The notes under the pieces: generated by a model
Seen by the model: the letters and a program-made list of their open reading frames with translations, nothing else
The model's database searches: none
What the model was told of the DNA's origin: nothing
Translations under genes and position numbers: made by a program
In this document: positions 12,499 through 20,503 of the stretch, in pieces
How positions within the stretch are numbered: the first letter of the stretch is position 1
How the letters are laid out: each line of letters starts with the position of its first letter
From: a virus
Strand: one strand, 5' to 3'
Virus record (IMG/VR): IMGVR_UViG_3300037070_008865
Location: 1 to 26,369 of that record
DNA length: 26,369 nucleotides

Positions 12499-12520
12499 AA
12501 AAGAAAAAATCTTTTCATCT

Positions 12521-14326
12521 ATGGCTGAAACAAATCAAGATAGCGGAAAACTCACACTCAATCCCGCGAGCTACACACCCACAGGAAAACTTTTAAAACT
12601 TCTCAACGAAAAAAAATCCGGCCGTGAATTTCAGTCACGCAAGCACCCGGACTGGAATGAGAATTACGAACTGTATCGTAATAAAGTAAAAACAAATCGC
12701 CTCACGCAGCGCCAGACAGTGAACGTGCCGCTGATGAAAGAGACCATAAAAACCCTCCTCTCAAAAGTGGATGATGCGCCGGATGTTGCTTGGCAAGAAA
12801 AGTCAGGCGACGAAATGAAGGAGATTATTTATCAAGAGGTTTGGAACGACGGGTATAAGAATGAAAATCTCGAGACCAAAGATATTATCGATAAGAAAAA
12901 TGTTTTCCTCTATGGTCTCTCTACGAAAACACTCAACTTAACTTCTAAAGGTGTCTGCGTAAATGTGGAGGATCCTTTCAATATTATTTTCGATCCTTTA
13001 ATGAATCCCTTGGACATCGAAACTGCGCGCTTCATTATCCAGCAAAATATTTTCCGCCCCTTGCGCGACGTGCTTGTTGACGAACGATACACCACCACCG
13101 GACGCGACGCGCTGCGCCATTGGCTCGCATCGGATCGCGGACTTATTCAATCTGCGAAAAATAAAGTTGAATTTGAGAAATCGATTGAACGCCTCAAGGC
13201 GATGGGCGTGCAGAACGAAAATTTCGGAGTCTTTGCCGGCGGCGATGTTCTCGTAAATCTCACGCAGCACTTTACTCAACTTTGGGACGATAAAACAAAA
13301 TCTTTCAAGCGCCACGTTGTCGTGTACGGTGATGACACCATCGAACTCATGGACGATCTTCTCGTGGACTGTGTTGGTATCGAAGAATGGCCCATGGACG
13401 TTTGGTATGAGGATCCTGAAGGAAACGATCCGTACCCCGACGGTATCGCCGATCTCGTGCGCACGCCGAATAAAGTTCTCAATGTTTGGTTTTCTCAGCA
13501 AGTAGAAAATCGTACACTTCAGAATTTCCAAATGCACTGGTTCGATGCAACCGTGCAGGGCTACCAGCCGCAGACATATGAGCCGGGTCCGGGCCGCATG
13601 TTGCCGGCGCCGGGCGATCCAAATAAAACGATCATGCCGGTGCAGGTAAACGGTCTCGATGAAACCATGAAGGCCATGGACTACCTCATCCAAATGGTTG
13701 AGCGTGGTACCGGTGCGACCGCACTCGAAAAAGGCGAGCAAACTACCAACGCGCGCACCACTCTGGGCGAAGTTGAACTCCTCGCCGGTAAAGCCGCGGA
13801 GCGCGCGAAGACGATGTCGAAATTCTACAAGGCTTCTTGGTACCGCCTCGCGAAGAAGTGGGACAAAATCATGCAGGCAAACAGCTTCCCGAAAATGAAG
13901 CTTTATAAAACAGGCATCGATGGAAAGGTGTATGAGAAAATCGTCTACAACGTTGACTGGAAATCGAAGGCTGGCTATGAGCCGACGGTAGAATCCTCCT
14001 CGGAACAAGAACAAGACGACATCAAGACGATTCAGAAATTTGGTTTCGTCATCGCGCAGAATCCGAACAACAAAGCACTCAAGCGCATCGCGCAGAAGCG
14101 TCAGTTGAAGGTGCTCGATCTCACAGCCCCAGAACTCAAAGAAGTTGAGGAGGAAGAAGTAAAGCTTCAACAGCAAGAAGCTCTCGCCGCTGCTACTGCA
14201 GCCACACCAGCTACCGACACTAAGACCGCCGCCACTCCTGCGTCACCCGCGGCTGCAACTCCCGCCGCACCTGAAACTGGTGATGCACAGGAGGTTGCTT
14301 CCATGTTGCAACAATTAGTAAATTAA
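12521..14326 (+). CDS. portal protein (P22-like)
   Basis: 601 residues, within the range of podovirus portals (P22's is 725). Residues 40-110 are DWNENYELYRNKVKTNRLTQ-type helices, followed by DIIDKKNVFLYGLSTKTLNL, PFNIIFDPLMNPLDIETARF and a long helical middle. The segment GTGATALEKGEQTTNARTTL (about 397-416) suits the stem and channel-helix region. The last 60 residues are Ala/Thr/Pro-rich and disordered. The portal ring is the DNA entry vertex and the binding site for terminase and tail. It follows terL and a small gene and is the first gene of its cassette. Confidence 0.88.
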   Translation: MAETNQDSGKLTLNPASYTPTGKLLKLLNEKKSGREFQSRKHPDWNENYELYRNKVKTNRLTQRQTVNVPLMKETIKTLLSKVDDAPDVAWQEKSGDEMKEIIYQEVWNDGYKNENLETKDIIDKKNVFLYGLSTKTLNLTSKGVCVNVEDPFNIIFDPLMNPLDIETARFIIQQNIFRPLRDVLVDERYTTTGRDALRHWLASDRGLIQSAKNKVEFEKSIERLKAMGVQNENFGVFAGGDVLVNLTQHFTQLWDDKTKSFKRHVVVYGDDTIELMDDLLVDCVGIEEWPMDVWYEDPEGNDPYPDGIADLVRTPNKVLNVWFSQQVENRTLQNFQMHWFDATVQGYQPQTYEPGPGRMLPAPGDPNKTIMPVQVNGLDETMKAMDYLIQMVERGTGATALEKGEQTTNARTTLGEVELLAGKAAERAKTMSKFYKASWYRLAKKWDKIMQANSFPKMKLYKTGIDGKVYEKIVYNVDWKSKAGYEPTVESSSEQEQDDIKTIQKFGFVIAQNPNNKALKRIAQKRQLKVLDLTAPELKEVEEEEVKLQQQEALAAATAATPATDTKTAATPASPAAATPAAPETGDAQEVASMLQQLVN

Positions 14327-14330
14327 TAGG

Positions 14331-14336
14331 TATAAT
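14331..14336 (+). promoter_or_regulatory. -10 box of a leaderless-type promoter
   Basis: TATAAT preceded by GG ends 7 nt before ATG 14344. The best -35, TTGCAA (14306-14311), has a long 19-nt spacer and lies in the portal 3' end. The layout resembles 10077-10092. Confidence 0.4.
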
Positions 14337-14343
14337 TATCAAT

Positions 14344-16131
14344 ATGAGTAAAGAAATGGGACCACTGAAGAAAATGCTCGAGGACATGCTTGCGCAAAAG
14401 AAGGAAGCAAAGCTGATCGAGGATGCTACGCGCGAGACCAAGGTGTATGAGGAACGAAATCAAATCCTCAGCGGCATCGGAAAGGATATGGGCGGCGTGA
14501 TTCAGCCATTTCTCGACAAACTTGGCGAACACTCGAAGATGTCCGCCGAAGAATTGAAGCGAATCATCTCAGAATCTGTGCAGGTGACTGTTCCGAATAT
14601 CGATACCAGCACTCTTGAGCGCATCCTCGCGGAATCTTTCGCAAATTTCAAAATTCCTGAGCCAAAAATCACGCTCAATGTTCCGAAACAATCACAACCC
14701 ATCGTAAATGTGCCCGCACCAATCGTAAAAATGCCGGATGCGATCCGTTTGACTCCAAATGATAAGCCGTTTCCAGTAATGATGGTGGATCAAGCTGGAA
14801 AACCAATGATGTTTCCTGTTTCTTCTGGCGGCGGAGGTGGCGGCAAGGCAGATTTTTTCACGATCAAGGATATTCAAACATCAACTGGCGCATCGATCAT
14901 TGACGATGCTGGAAATGTAAAAATTTCAGGAGCAATTTCCGTTTCTTCGTCAACTGCGTCGACACAAACGATCGATTCGAGTGGAGATCCATATAGTCAG
15001 GCAAATCCAATGCCTGTCGTCGTTGTTTCTGGCGGCAGTGCGACTACAGCATCCGCAATTGTTGACTCCTCGGGTGTTCAATACTCAGGTTCCAATCCTG
15101 TTCCTATTGCAATCATTTCTGGCTCCTCATCTGGCGCCACCGGTCAAGGCGACGCAGCGTCCGCAACACGTGTTGTGATCGCTGGTAACTCCGACGCATC
15201 TGTCGTCGTAAACAGCGGAACCATCACCACGGTCACAACTCTCACTGGAATCACCAACACCGTTGGTGTTGTCGCACTTGATCGTGACGGCACACCACTT
15301 ACCACTGGACCGATTGCACAAGGTGATTCGGCAACCGCACTTCGCGTTATCTTGGCTGGCAACTCCGACGCCTCCGTCGTCGTCAACTCGGGAACGATCA
15401 CGACCGTGACCACGCTCACCGGCATCACCAACACCGTTGGCGTAGTCGCAGTTGACCGCGACGGCACACCGCAATCGAGCGGACCAGTCGCACAAGGTGA
15501 TTCCGCATCAGCTTTCCGCGTAGTCGTTGCCGGTAACTCTGATGCCTCTGTCGTAGTCAACTCAGGAACACTCACCACTGTCACTACACTCACAAGTATC
15601 ACAAATACCGTCGCCGCCGCGAACGTCGATTCTTCTGGCGTCCAGTATTCAGGGTCAAATCCGATTCCCACGACCCTCGTGGGCGGTGGTCCTGACTCTA
15701 TATTCGTGTTTCAAGCCCGCACCACCCTTCCAACAGCCGTTTCTGATGGTGCTGACGTGCGTCCGAAGGCTGATAAGCTCGGTCGCGGTATATCGCGGCC
15801 CGTTAATGCGCGAGAATTGATAGCGACTGCGTACATTACGCTATCCACGGGCACCGAAACGACACTTTTGGCCGGTACCGCAGGTCAATATATCGACCTA
15901 CTTCAAGTTGTCGCAGCAAACACTTCTTCTGTCGCACAACAGGTAGATTTCCGATGCGGAACAGCAGGAAATATCGTACTTTCTCTATCTATCCCTGCAA
16001 ACGCGACCGCTGGCGCCGTCTTGAACACCCCTTGGCCACAAGACGCGACCGGAAACACGTGGACAGCCGATGGTCCCGATAACACGAACTCAAGCATCCT
16101 AATTTCAGCGCTATTCAGTAAGGAATCTTAA
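14344..16131 (+). CDS. repeat-rich virion protein, probably fibre or decoration
   Basis: 595 residues. The first 75 are charged coiled coil (KEMGPLKKMLEDMLAQKKEA). Then a Pro/Val strand region (KITLNVPKQSQPIVNVPAPI), a Gly-rich hinge GGGGGG at about 160, and then three near-copies of DSSGxxYSxxNPxP(V/I) units. Between these lie three 58-residue repeats (NSDASVVVNSGTITTVTTLT). These low-complexity Ser/Thr/Val strands resemble trimeric beta-solenoid fibre shafts. The C-terminus (DLLQVVAANTSSVAQQVDFR, LLAGTAGQYIDLL) is a globular beta domain. A role in host attachment or the virion surface is likely, not shown. Confidence 0.8.
   Translation: MSKEMGPLKKMLEDMLAQKKEAKLIEDATRETKVYEERNQILSGIGKDMGGVIQPFLDKLGEHSKMSAEELKRIISESVQVTVPNIDTSTLERILAESFANFKIPEPKITLNVPKQSQPIVNVPAPIVKMPDAIRLTPNDKPFPVMMVDQAGKPMMFPVSSGGGGGGKADFFTIKDIQTSTGASIIDDAGNVKISGAISVSSSTASTQTIDSSGDPYSQANPMPVVVVSGGSATTASAIVDSSGVQYSGSNPVPIAIISGSSSGATGQGDAASATRVVIAGNSDASVVVNSGTITTVTTLTGITNTVGVVALDRDGTPLTTGPIAQGDSATALRVILAGNSDASVVVNSGTITTVTTLTGITNTVGVVAVDRDGTPQSSGPVAQGDSASAFRVVVAGNSDASVVVNSGTLTTVTTLTSITNTVAAANVDSSGVQYSGSNPIPTTLVGGGPDSIFVFQARTTLPTAVSDGADVRPKADKLGRGISRPVNARELIATAYITLSTGTETTLLAGTAGQYIDLLQVVAANTSSVAQQVDFRCGTAGNIVLSLSIPANATAGAVLNTPWPQDATGNTWTADGPDNTNSSILISALFSKES
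15145..15612 (+). repeat. 174-bp tandem repeat, 2.7 copies
   Basis: Units begin at 15145, 15319 and 15493 (period 174 nt, 58 codons), each opening with CAAGG(C/T)GA. The third breaks off after the codons for ITNTV. The copies differ at synonymous and a few non-synonymous sites, so they are not very recent. In-frame length allows copy-number change without frameshift. Confidence 0.85.
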
Positions 16132-16132
16132 T

Positions 16133-16357
16133 ATGGAAAGTTTTGATTCGTTGTCTGAATCTGAAAAAGAATCGAAACTTCTTGATACTGAATGGTCTGC
16201 AAGGTCGGATGTAATTCTAACTAATGAGTGGGTAGATAAATGCAAATATTGTCTTGATAGAGAGTTGAAGATTATAAACGACGATAAGAACCAGAAAAAA
16301 AGAATTGATATTATCGCCGTGATTCAGAGTGAAATTGAAGCAAAGAGACCTGTATGA
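16133..16357 (+). CDS. small acidic protein, unknown
   Basis: 74 residues (MESFDSLSESEKESKLLDTE...). It is charged and helical, with a pair CKYC (about 37-40). The base composition is more AT-rich than the neighbouring structural genes. It starts one T after the previous TAA (TAATATG) and ends as ATGA into the next gene, so the two are probably a unit. Possibly a chaperone or accessory of the fibre-like protein that follows; no family recognised. Confidence 0.7.
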   Translation: MESFDSLSESEKESKLLDTEWSARSDVILTNEWVDKCKYCLDRELKIINDDKNQKKRIDIIAVIQSEIEAKRPV

Positions 16358-17388
16358 AATTAACAAGAATCCTCCCCAAAATAATGGCTGAAATAACGAG
16401 ACACCCTCGTTATCAGCCTGAAATAAAATGGTCTGAGAACTTTTGGACTCATAATATTTTCAGATTATGGGAAGTTGTTTTTTGGAGGCGCTACGGCCCT
16501 CGTCGAGAAATAACGGCAACAAGGTATGCCGATGGAACTTCCGAACAGTTCGCTCACTCATGGGAGGGGACATTTGCACTTATAGAAGTTCGTCTGCGCT
16601 ATTTTCTTTCATGGAGACCATCTCCGGTTAGACTTCAAATAGTGATTTTAAGAACACCGGAAGGATTGCAAATACCAATACCGTACTTATTTGCGATTGC
16701 GCGGCCTGATTCTCCCGGAGATTCAACACCAAAATCAACTGACCCTTATTCGTACTCACATACAGTATCGGGAACTGACACATACATGTTGTGTTGGAAC
16801 ACTACCAACACTTCCGCAACTACAACAAGTGGAATAACATATGCGTCAGTGGCTCTTTCTTCTCGTCAAAGTGACGTTGGTGTTCAAACGGGTTCTAGTC
16901 GCGCGATTTACATGTTTTCACTTCATGCGCCAACAACGGGAACGAATACTCTCGAAGTTGATTTGTCAGGCGCGCCCGGTGCTTGGAGTAAAGCGGTGAG
17001 CGTTTCTTATACTGGCGTAGATCAATCCACTGATTTCACAACTGTTCATAATTCAAATAAGACAGTGGGTACTGCTGTCAGCACAGTTTCACCAACTGTG
17101 ACTGTGAATGTGGCTAATTCAATATTAGCTACAAATTTCGACGCTGCGGGGAGTGACGGAACGGCGAGCACCAACGCTCAAGAAGTCCTTGACCCTTCTG
17201 ACGGTTATCACGAGCCGATTATATTTGAAAACTCTAGTTTAACGGGACAGGCAGTGGGTAGTCAATCAATGACCATTACCTTCTCTATTTCGGGAGTGGT
17301 TTGTTTGATAGCGGCTCTTGCGCCATCAGGAGGTGCAGCCCCCGCTACAATAGTAGTACCCACGCTGCTCTACATGGGGGCAGGTTGA
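16354..17388 (+). CDS. fibre-like or adhesin-like virion protein
   Basis: 344 residues. The N-terminal 120 are Arg/Trp-rich (FRLWEVVFWRRYGPRREITA; WRPSPVRLQIVILRTPEGLQ). Residues about 125-325 are Ser/Thr/Val-rich beta sequence (TSGITYASVALSSRQSDVGV, AVSTVSPTVTVNVANSILAT) that looks like one or two Ig-like or jelly-roll domains. The C-terminus is a hydrophobic tail (TFSISGVVCLIAALAPSGGA) ending in LLYMGAG. Such tails occur in phage surface proteins. The gene is AT-richer than the flanking genes, a hint of separate origin. Receptor binding or membrane contact is possible. Confidence 0.72.
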   Translation: MKLTRILPKIMAEITRHPRYQPEIKWSENFWTHNIFRLWEVVFWRRYGPRREITATRYADGTSEQFAHSWEGTFALIEVRLRYFLSWRPSPVRLQIVILRTPEGLQIPIPYLFAIARPDSPGDSTPKSTDPYSYSHTVSGTDTYMLCWNTTNTSATTTSGITYASVALSSRQSDVGVQTGSSRAIYMFSLHAPTTGTNTLEVDLSGAPGAWSKAVSVSYTGVDQSTDFTTVHNSNKTVGTAVSTVSPTVTVNVANSILATNFDAAGSDGTASTNAQEVLDPSDGYHEPIIFENSSLTGQAVGSQSMTITFSISGVVCLIAALAPSGGAAPATIVVPTLLYMGAG

Positions 17389-17403
17389 TATCCACTGTCC
17401 ACA

Positions 17404-17463
17404 TTGACACCAGTCCAAAACACCGCATACTTAAGAAAAGCTCCCACCTACACCATAGGCGAG
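17404..17463 (+). promoter_or_regulatory. promoter-leader cassette, copy B (110-aa gene)
   Basis: TTGACA (17404-17409), the same 16-nt spacer, CATACT (17426-17431), AAGAAAA and the same 19-bp block (17443-17461). The hairpin is kept, but the outer pairs are CTC (17441-17443) with GAG (17461-17463) in place of CGC/GCG: the middle pair changed from G-C to U-A on both sides. The stem end to ATG distance is 21 nt here and 22 nt in copy A. Confidence 0.75.
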
Positions 17464-17484
17464 TCTCGAAAGGGATAAATCGCT

Positions 17485-17817
17485 ATGGCCACCAAAGCAA
17501 AACCAACCAGAGTTCTCTCCAGACTTCTCGAGAAAAGAGGTATTGCCGACGTTAAAGATCTTGCTCCTGAGGAGCAGGCTACACTTGAAAAATGGAAGTT
17601 GGTGCTCACTGGCGCCACTCTTACTGTCGACACTCTCAAAGAATTCTGCCAATCGCAGCTTAGGGTTATTGAATCGAAGTGTGACGGCGTTACGCCCCTC
17701 ACCACACTTCAACAGGCGTCCATGCACGTCTACATCAATCTTCTTAAGGCCATCGAGGCACCCGAGGCGGAGCGCGCTTCACTCGAGCGGTATCTGACGC
17801 AGATCGTAAATGCTTAA
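17485..17817 (+). CDS. conserved-looking phage protein, unknown
   Basis: 110 residues. Basic start (MATKAKPTRVLSRLLEKRGI), then helices: DVKDLAPEEQATLEKWKLVL, DTLKEFCQSQLRVIESKCDG, and LQQASMHVYINLLKAIEAPE with ERASLERYLTQIV. The pattern suits a small helical virion-assembly protein; similar ones sit near scaffold and coat genes in podoviruses. Its own promoter-leader cassette suggests a strong or timed supply of the head-gene block that follows. Confidence 0.75.
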   Translation: MATKAKPTRVLSRLLEKRGIADVKDLAPEEQATLEKWKLVLTGATLTVDTLKEFCQSQLRVIESKCDGVTPLTTLQQASMHVYINLLKAIEAPEAERASLERYLTQIVNA

Positions 17818-17847
17818 AATTATTAATTATTAAAATAAAAAATTCTT

Positions 17848-18234
17848 ATGAGTGAAATGAGTAATGAGGCAATCCAAAAGCAGATCGAGTCTCGCGGATT
17901 GAAGGTTGGAAATCGAATCAAGGTTCTCGATGGTGGAAGTGATGCCGCAACCACGGTGAGTACCACTGTCTACAGTGATTCTTCAGGAAATTTTGCGGCT
18001 GGTGGGCTTCCGTTCACGGTCTCCCTGCTCGCGGGCGTGACCAGCACATCAAACAGTGTGGCATCGATACAAAGTTCGACGACAGGTACCGCTGACGTAG
18101 GTATGCTCACGACTGTCGTAAAAGGCCTCACAGGATCTCTCACAGTTGCAGGTTTTCTCCGAATCACCGTCACCGACGATCAGGCGAATCTCGCATCCGG
18201 CGCCTACTACATCCCGTTCGGCACCCTCGCATAA
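17848..18234 (+). CDS. Ser/Thr-rich beta protein, possible decoration protein
   Basis: 128 residues. After a short helix (NEAIQKQIESRGLKVGNRIK) come strands such as TVSTTVYSDSSGNFAAGGLP and GSLTVAGFLRITVTDDQANL. It sits between the 110-aa gene and the scaffold-like gene, where small capsid decoration proteins are often encoded. It is preceded by 30 nt of A/T-only sequence without a Shine-Dalgarno. No family recognised. Confidence 0.7.
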   Translation: MSEMSNEAIQKQIESRGLKVGNRIKVLDGGSDAATTVSTTVYSDSSGNFAAGGLPFTVSLLAGVTSTSNSVASIQSSTTGTADVGMLTTVVKGLTGSLTVAGFLRITVTDDQANLASGAYYIPFGTLA

Positions 18235-18259
18235 AAGTTATTAGAACTAATTCAATTGT

Positions 18260-18451
18260 ATGATCGGCAAACTGACAAAAAGTAAAGTGAAAGGTTCTAG
18301 TAATCAGAACACTCACAACATTGGCTTCAAGTCTGGCACTAAGGCGACCACGAACCCGACCTCGAATTCTGGTAACCTTGGCGCCGCTATGGGCCAACCT
18401 TCACATAGTGGTGCCCACGGCAACAAGGCGAAGCGTTCTTTGGCATATTAA
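18260..18451 (+). CDS. 63-aa basic low-complexity protein
   Basis: 63 residues from MIGKLTKSKVKGSSNQNTHN, rich in Asn, Ser, Gly, Lys and His, without hydrophobic core; likely disordered. The base composition and its fit between two late genes (25 and 52 nt gaps) support a real gene. Could bind DNA or another head protein. Confidence 0.6.
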   Translation: MIGKLTKSKVKGSSNQNTHNIGFKSGTKATTNPTSNSGNLGAAMGQPSHSGAHGNKAKRSLAY

Positions 18452-18503
18452 TATCGGTGAGTAATGACCCTCCTACAAGTCGTTAAACTGTGTGGGAAAA
18501 AAC

Positions 18504-19091
18504 ATGACTGAAGTCGTTAAAGTGGACCCTGTGACTGGGGAACCAATACCAGAAGTAGTAGTAACTACCCCTGTGCCGAAGCCCGGCGAGAAGACAGATC
18601 CGGCTTTATTGCTCGCGTCCCTCCAAGAAGAAAGAGCAGAAGTCCGCAGGCTGAAGGAAGAAAACGAAGTTCTTAGAAATCAAAAGCCTACAGAAACACC
18701 TTCCGGTGAGGTTTTTTCTGAAGAAGGTAAAGTGCTCGACGCAAAGATCGCCCAACTCCAAGCTGAAAGAGAAGCGGAGAAGTTGGAGAAAGCTTTATCG
18801 AGCGTGCAAACACAGTTTCCGGTTCTGGCCGATAAGGCCGCCGAGTTTGAAGCGTACCGCGCTGCAAATCCCGGAATGAAACTCGAGACTGCTGCGACCG
18901 CCTTTCTTGTGGAAAACAACCTCTTGGAAACAACTCCACCCCGTAAGGGATTGGAACTTTCCAGCGGAGGACCGAAGGCGCCAGTCATCAATGACGGCTC
19001 AATGACCCCTGATGAAGTGGATCAATTGAGAATCACGAACTATAGAGAGTACGTGAAACGTCTGAAGGAAGGCACCCTCAAGATTCGGTAG
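18504..19091 (+). CDS. scaffold-like coiled-coil protein
   Basis: 195 residues from ATG 18504; a GTG 4 codons upstream is the alternative. After a Pro-rich start (TGEPIPEVVVTTPVPKPGEK) the region 30-115 is coiled coil (LLASLQEERAEVRRLKEENE; IAQLQAEREAEKLEKALSSV). A C-terminal part has LSSGGPKAPVINDGSMTPDE and a basic helix DQLRITNYREYVKRLKEGTL, the kind of tail that scaffolds use to bind coat. Its place directly before the coat gene is the usual one. Scaffolds guide procapsid assembly and then leave. Confidence 0.75.
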   Translation: MTEVVKVDPVTGEPIPEVVVTTPVPKPGEKTDPALLLASLQEERAEVRRLKEENEVLRNQKPTETPSGEVFSEEGKVLDAKIAQLQAEREAEKLEKALSSVQTQFPVLADKAAEFEAYRAANPGMKLETAATAFLVENNLLETTPPRKGLELSSGGPKAPVINDGSMTPDEVDQLRITNYREYVKRLKEGTLKIR

Positions 19092-19122
19092 GGTTATCAG
19101 TACCAAAATTTAATCTAAATTT

Positions 19123-20445
19123 ATGAGTAGACTTACAAATTTCGGCCAGCAATTCTCAACGAAAGTGCTCGCCAAAACTTATCAGAATTCCATCGTGGAT
19201 TCGGTCGTAAACCGAAACTACGAAGGTGAGATCAAGAAACCGGGTGACCGCGTGAACATTCTGTCGTTCCTGAATTCAGGAACCCTCAACGATTATGTCG
19301 TTGGAACAGACATGTCTTCAGAGGCACTTGTCGATTCTCAGGACCAGTTGGTTGTTGAAAAACGCCGCTACTGGAACTTTGCAATTGATCGCCTCGAAGA
19401 TCAGTTCACCTATGCGGACGACATCGTCGACCACATCTCGAACGACTACGCTAAACAGCTCGAAAAGGAAGTAGACACCTACGTCCTTGATCGTATGGCT
19501 GCTGGCGTTCGCGCGGGCAACTGGATCGGTGTCAACCTCAAGGTTGAAGGATCAGGCCTCACAATGGCTTCGATCACCACCACCGCTACCGGCGGTACGA
19601 TCACGATTCAGGGTTATCCTGACGCGTCGATCTCGTCTGTCGAGAACCCTCTCGATGGTCAGCTTTACTGGGGCGGTTTCCACGCATCTGATATCGGCAA
19701 GGGCGTTCGCCTTCGCTCGTCAGCTTCGTTCGTTTCCCCTTGGTACCGCATCTCCGGCGTTACTGACTCGGTCACAGCAACCATCACTGAATGGGATGAG
19801 GCCACCTCTGGTTCTGACTTTGAGGAAGGATTCACTCTCCGCGGTCTCTTCGGAGGCGACGGCGTGAACTTCCCTAAGGGCGGTTCTGGCGATGCTTCGC
19901 TCATGACCATGTCATCTCTCGGATGGGAAATTCAGGCTGCTATCGCAACCTCGGTCTCCGGTGCTTCTATCTACAACCAGATCACTCTGCTTGCAGAAGC
20001 GCTCGACCAAGGCGAAGTAGACAATGTTGATCGTCACCTCACGGTGCCGGCTCAGGTTGTCACTCAGCTCAAGCAGTCCTCGGCACTTCAGCCAACAGGT
20101 ATCGCAGAAATCTTCACGGGTACGGTCATCAATGGCCGCGTCATGCGTGTCGGTGCCTTCGATGTCCACTTGGCTGCTGGATCACGCGTTTCAACACGTG
20201 CTGGTCACCCAACGGTTGCTGCTGCAGACATCGGTCCATCGGTTGTACCTGTCACGGGTGCTATCGGTAACCAAATCGTCGCCAACCACACTGGCTTCAT
20301 CACCTTCGCTGAGAAGTGGAGTGAGAGTCGTGTCGTCGACGCCGAAAACCAGTTCGCCAAGAAGTATCAGGGCTTGTTCCTCTACGGAGCAAAGGTTCCT
20401 GCGTATCGCCGCAAGTACGCTGCGATGCTCTTCGGATCGTTCTAA
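19123..20445 (+). CDS. major capsid protein (P22 coat-like)
   Basis: 440 residues, close to the 430 of P22 gp5. The N-terminal arm (FGQQFSTKVLAKTYQNSIVD) leads to KKPGDRVNILSFLNSGTLND (strand and E-loop region) and then RRYWNFAIDRLEDQFTYADD with DHISNDYAKQLEKEVDTYVL (spine helix). An inserted beta region (about 150-245, GLTMASITTTATGGTITIQG) may be the extra domain. The C-terminal half has DNVDRHLTVPAQVVTQLKQS and NGRVMRVGAFDVHLAAGSRV, a typical HK97-fold end. Codon use is C-ending and biased (CTC, GAC, ATC), as in a highly expressed gene. Confidence 0.88.
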   Translation: MSRLTNFGQQFSTKVLAKTYQNSIVDSVVNRNYEGEIKKPGDRVNILSFLNSGTLNDYVVGTDMSSEALVDSQDQLVVEKRRYWNFAIDRLEDQFTYADDIVDHISNDYAKQLEKEVDTYVLDRMAAGVRAGNWIGVNLKVEGSGLTMASITTTATGGTITIQGYPDASISSVENPLDGQLYWGGFHASDIGKGVRLRSSASFVSPWYRISGVTDSVTATITEWDEATSGSDFEEGFTLRGLFGGDGVNFPKGGSGDASLMTMSSLGWEIQAAIATSVSGASIYNQITLLAEALDQGEVDNVDRHLTVPAQVVTQLKQSSALQPTGIAEIFTGTVINGRVMRVGAFDVHLAAGSRVSTRAGHPTVAAADIGPSVVPVTGAIGNQIVANHTGFITFAEKWSESRVVDAENQFAKKYQGLFLYGAKVPAYRRKYAAMLFGSF

Positions 20446-20451
20446 GGTTTT

Positions 20452-20496
20452 GGTGGGGGAGGGCAATCTGCTCTCCCCCACCTTGGAGGGGTTTTT
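20452..20496 (+). terminator. terminator after the capsid gene
   Basis: GGTGGGGGAG (20452-20461) pairs perfectly with CTCCCCCACC (20473-20482) over an 11-nt loop; a T5 run (20492-20496) follows 9 nt later. The spacing is long for a classical terminator, but the stem is the most stable in the late block. It sits 6 nt after the coat stop and could reduce downstream transcription or protect the coat mRNA 3' end. Confidence 0.65.
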
Positions 20497-20503
20497 CAAA
20501 AAC

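Noticed and set aside
12998-14176. Long minus-strand open frame of 392 codons opposite the portal gene
   Set aside because: It lies wholly opposite a strongly supported portal gene, has Leu/Phe/Arg-rich low-quality composition, no motif, and arises from the codon bias of the + strand.
15144-15671. Minus-strand open frame of 175 codons opposite the repeats
   Set aside because: It mirrors the 174-bp repeats of the + strand gene and encodes only Val/Thr/Ser-rich repeats.
20024-20503. Long N-terminal extension of the 248-aa gene
   Set aside because: It overlaps the capsid gene by about 420 nt in another frame and has Ser/Arg-rich shadow composition; ATG 20504 fits the intergenic layout.
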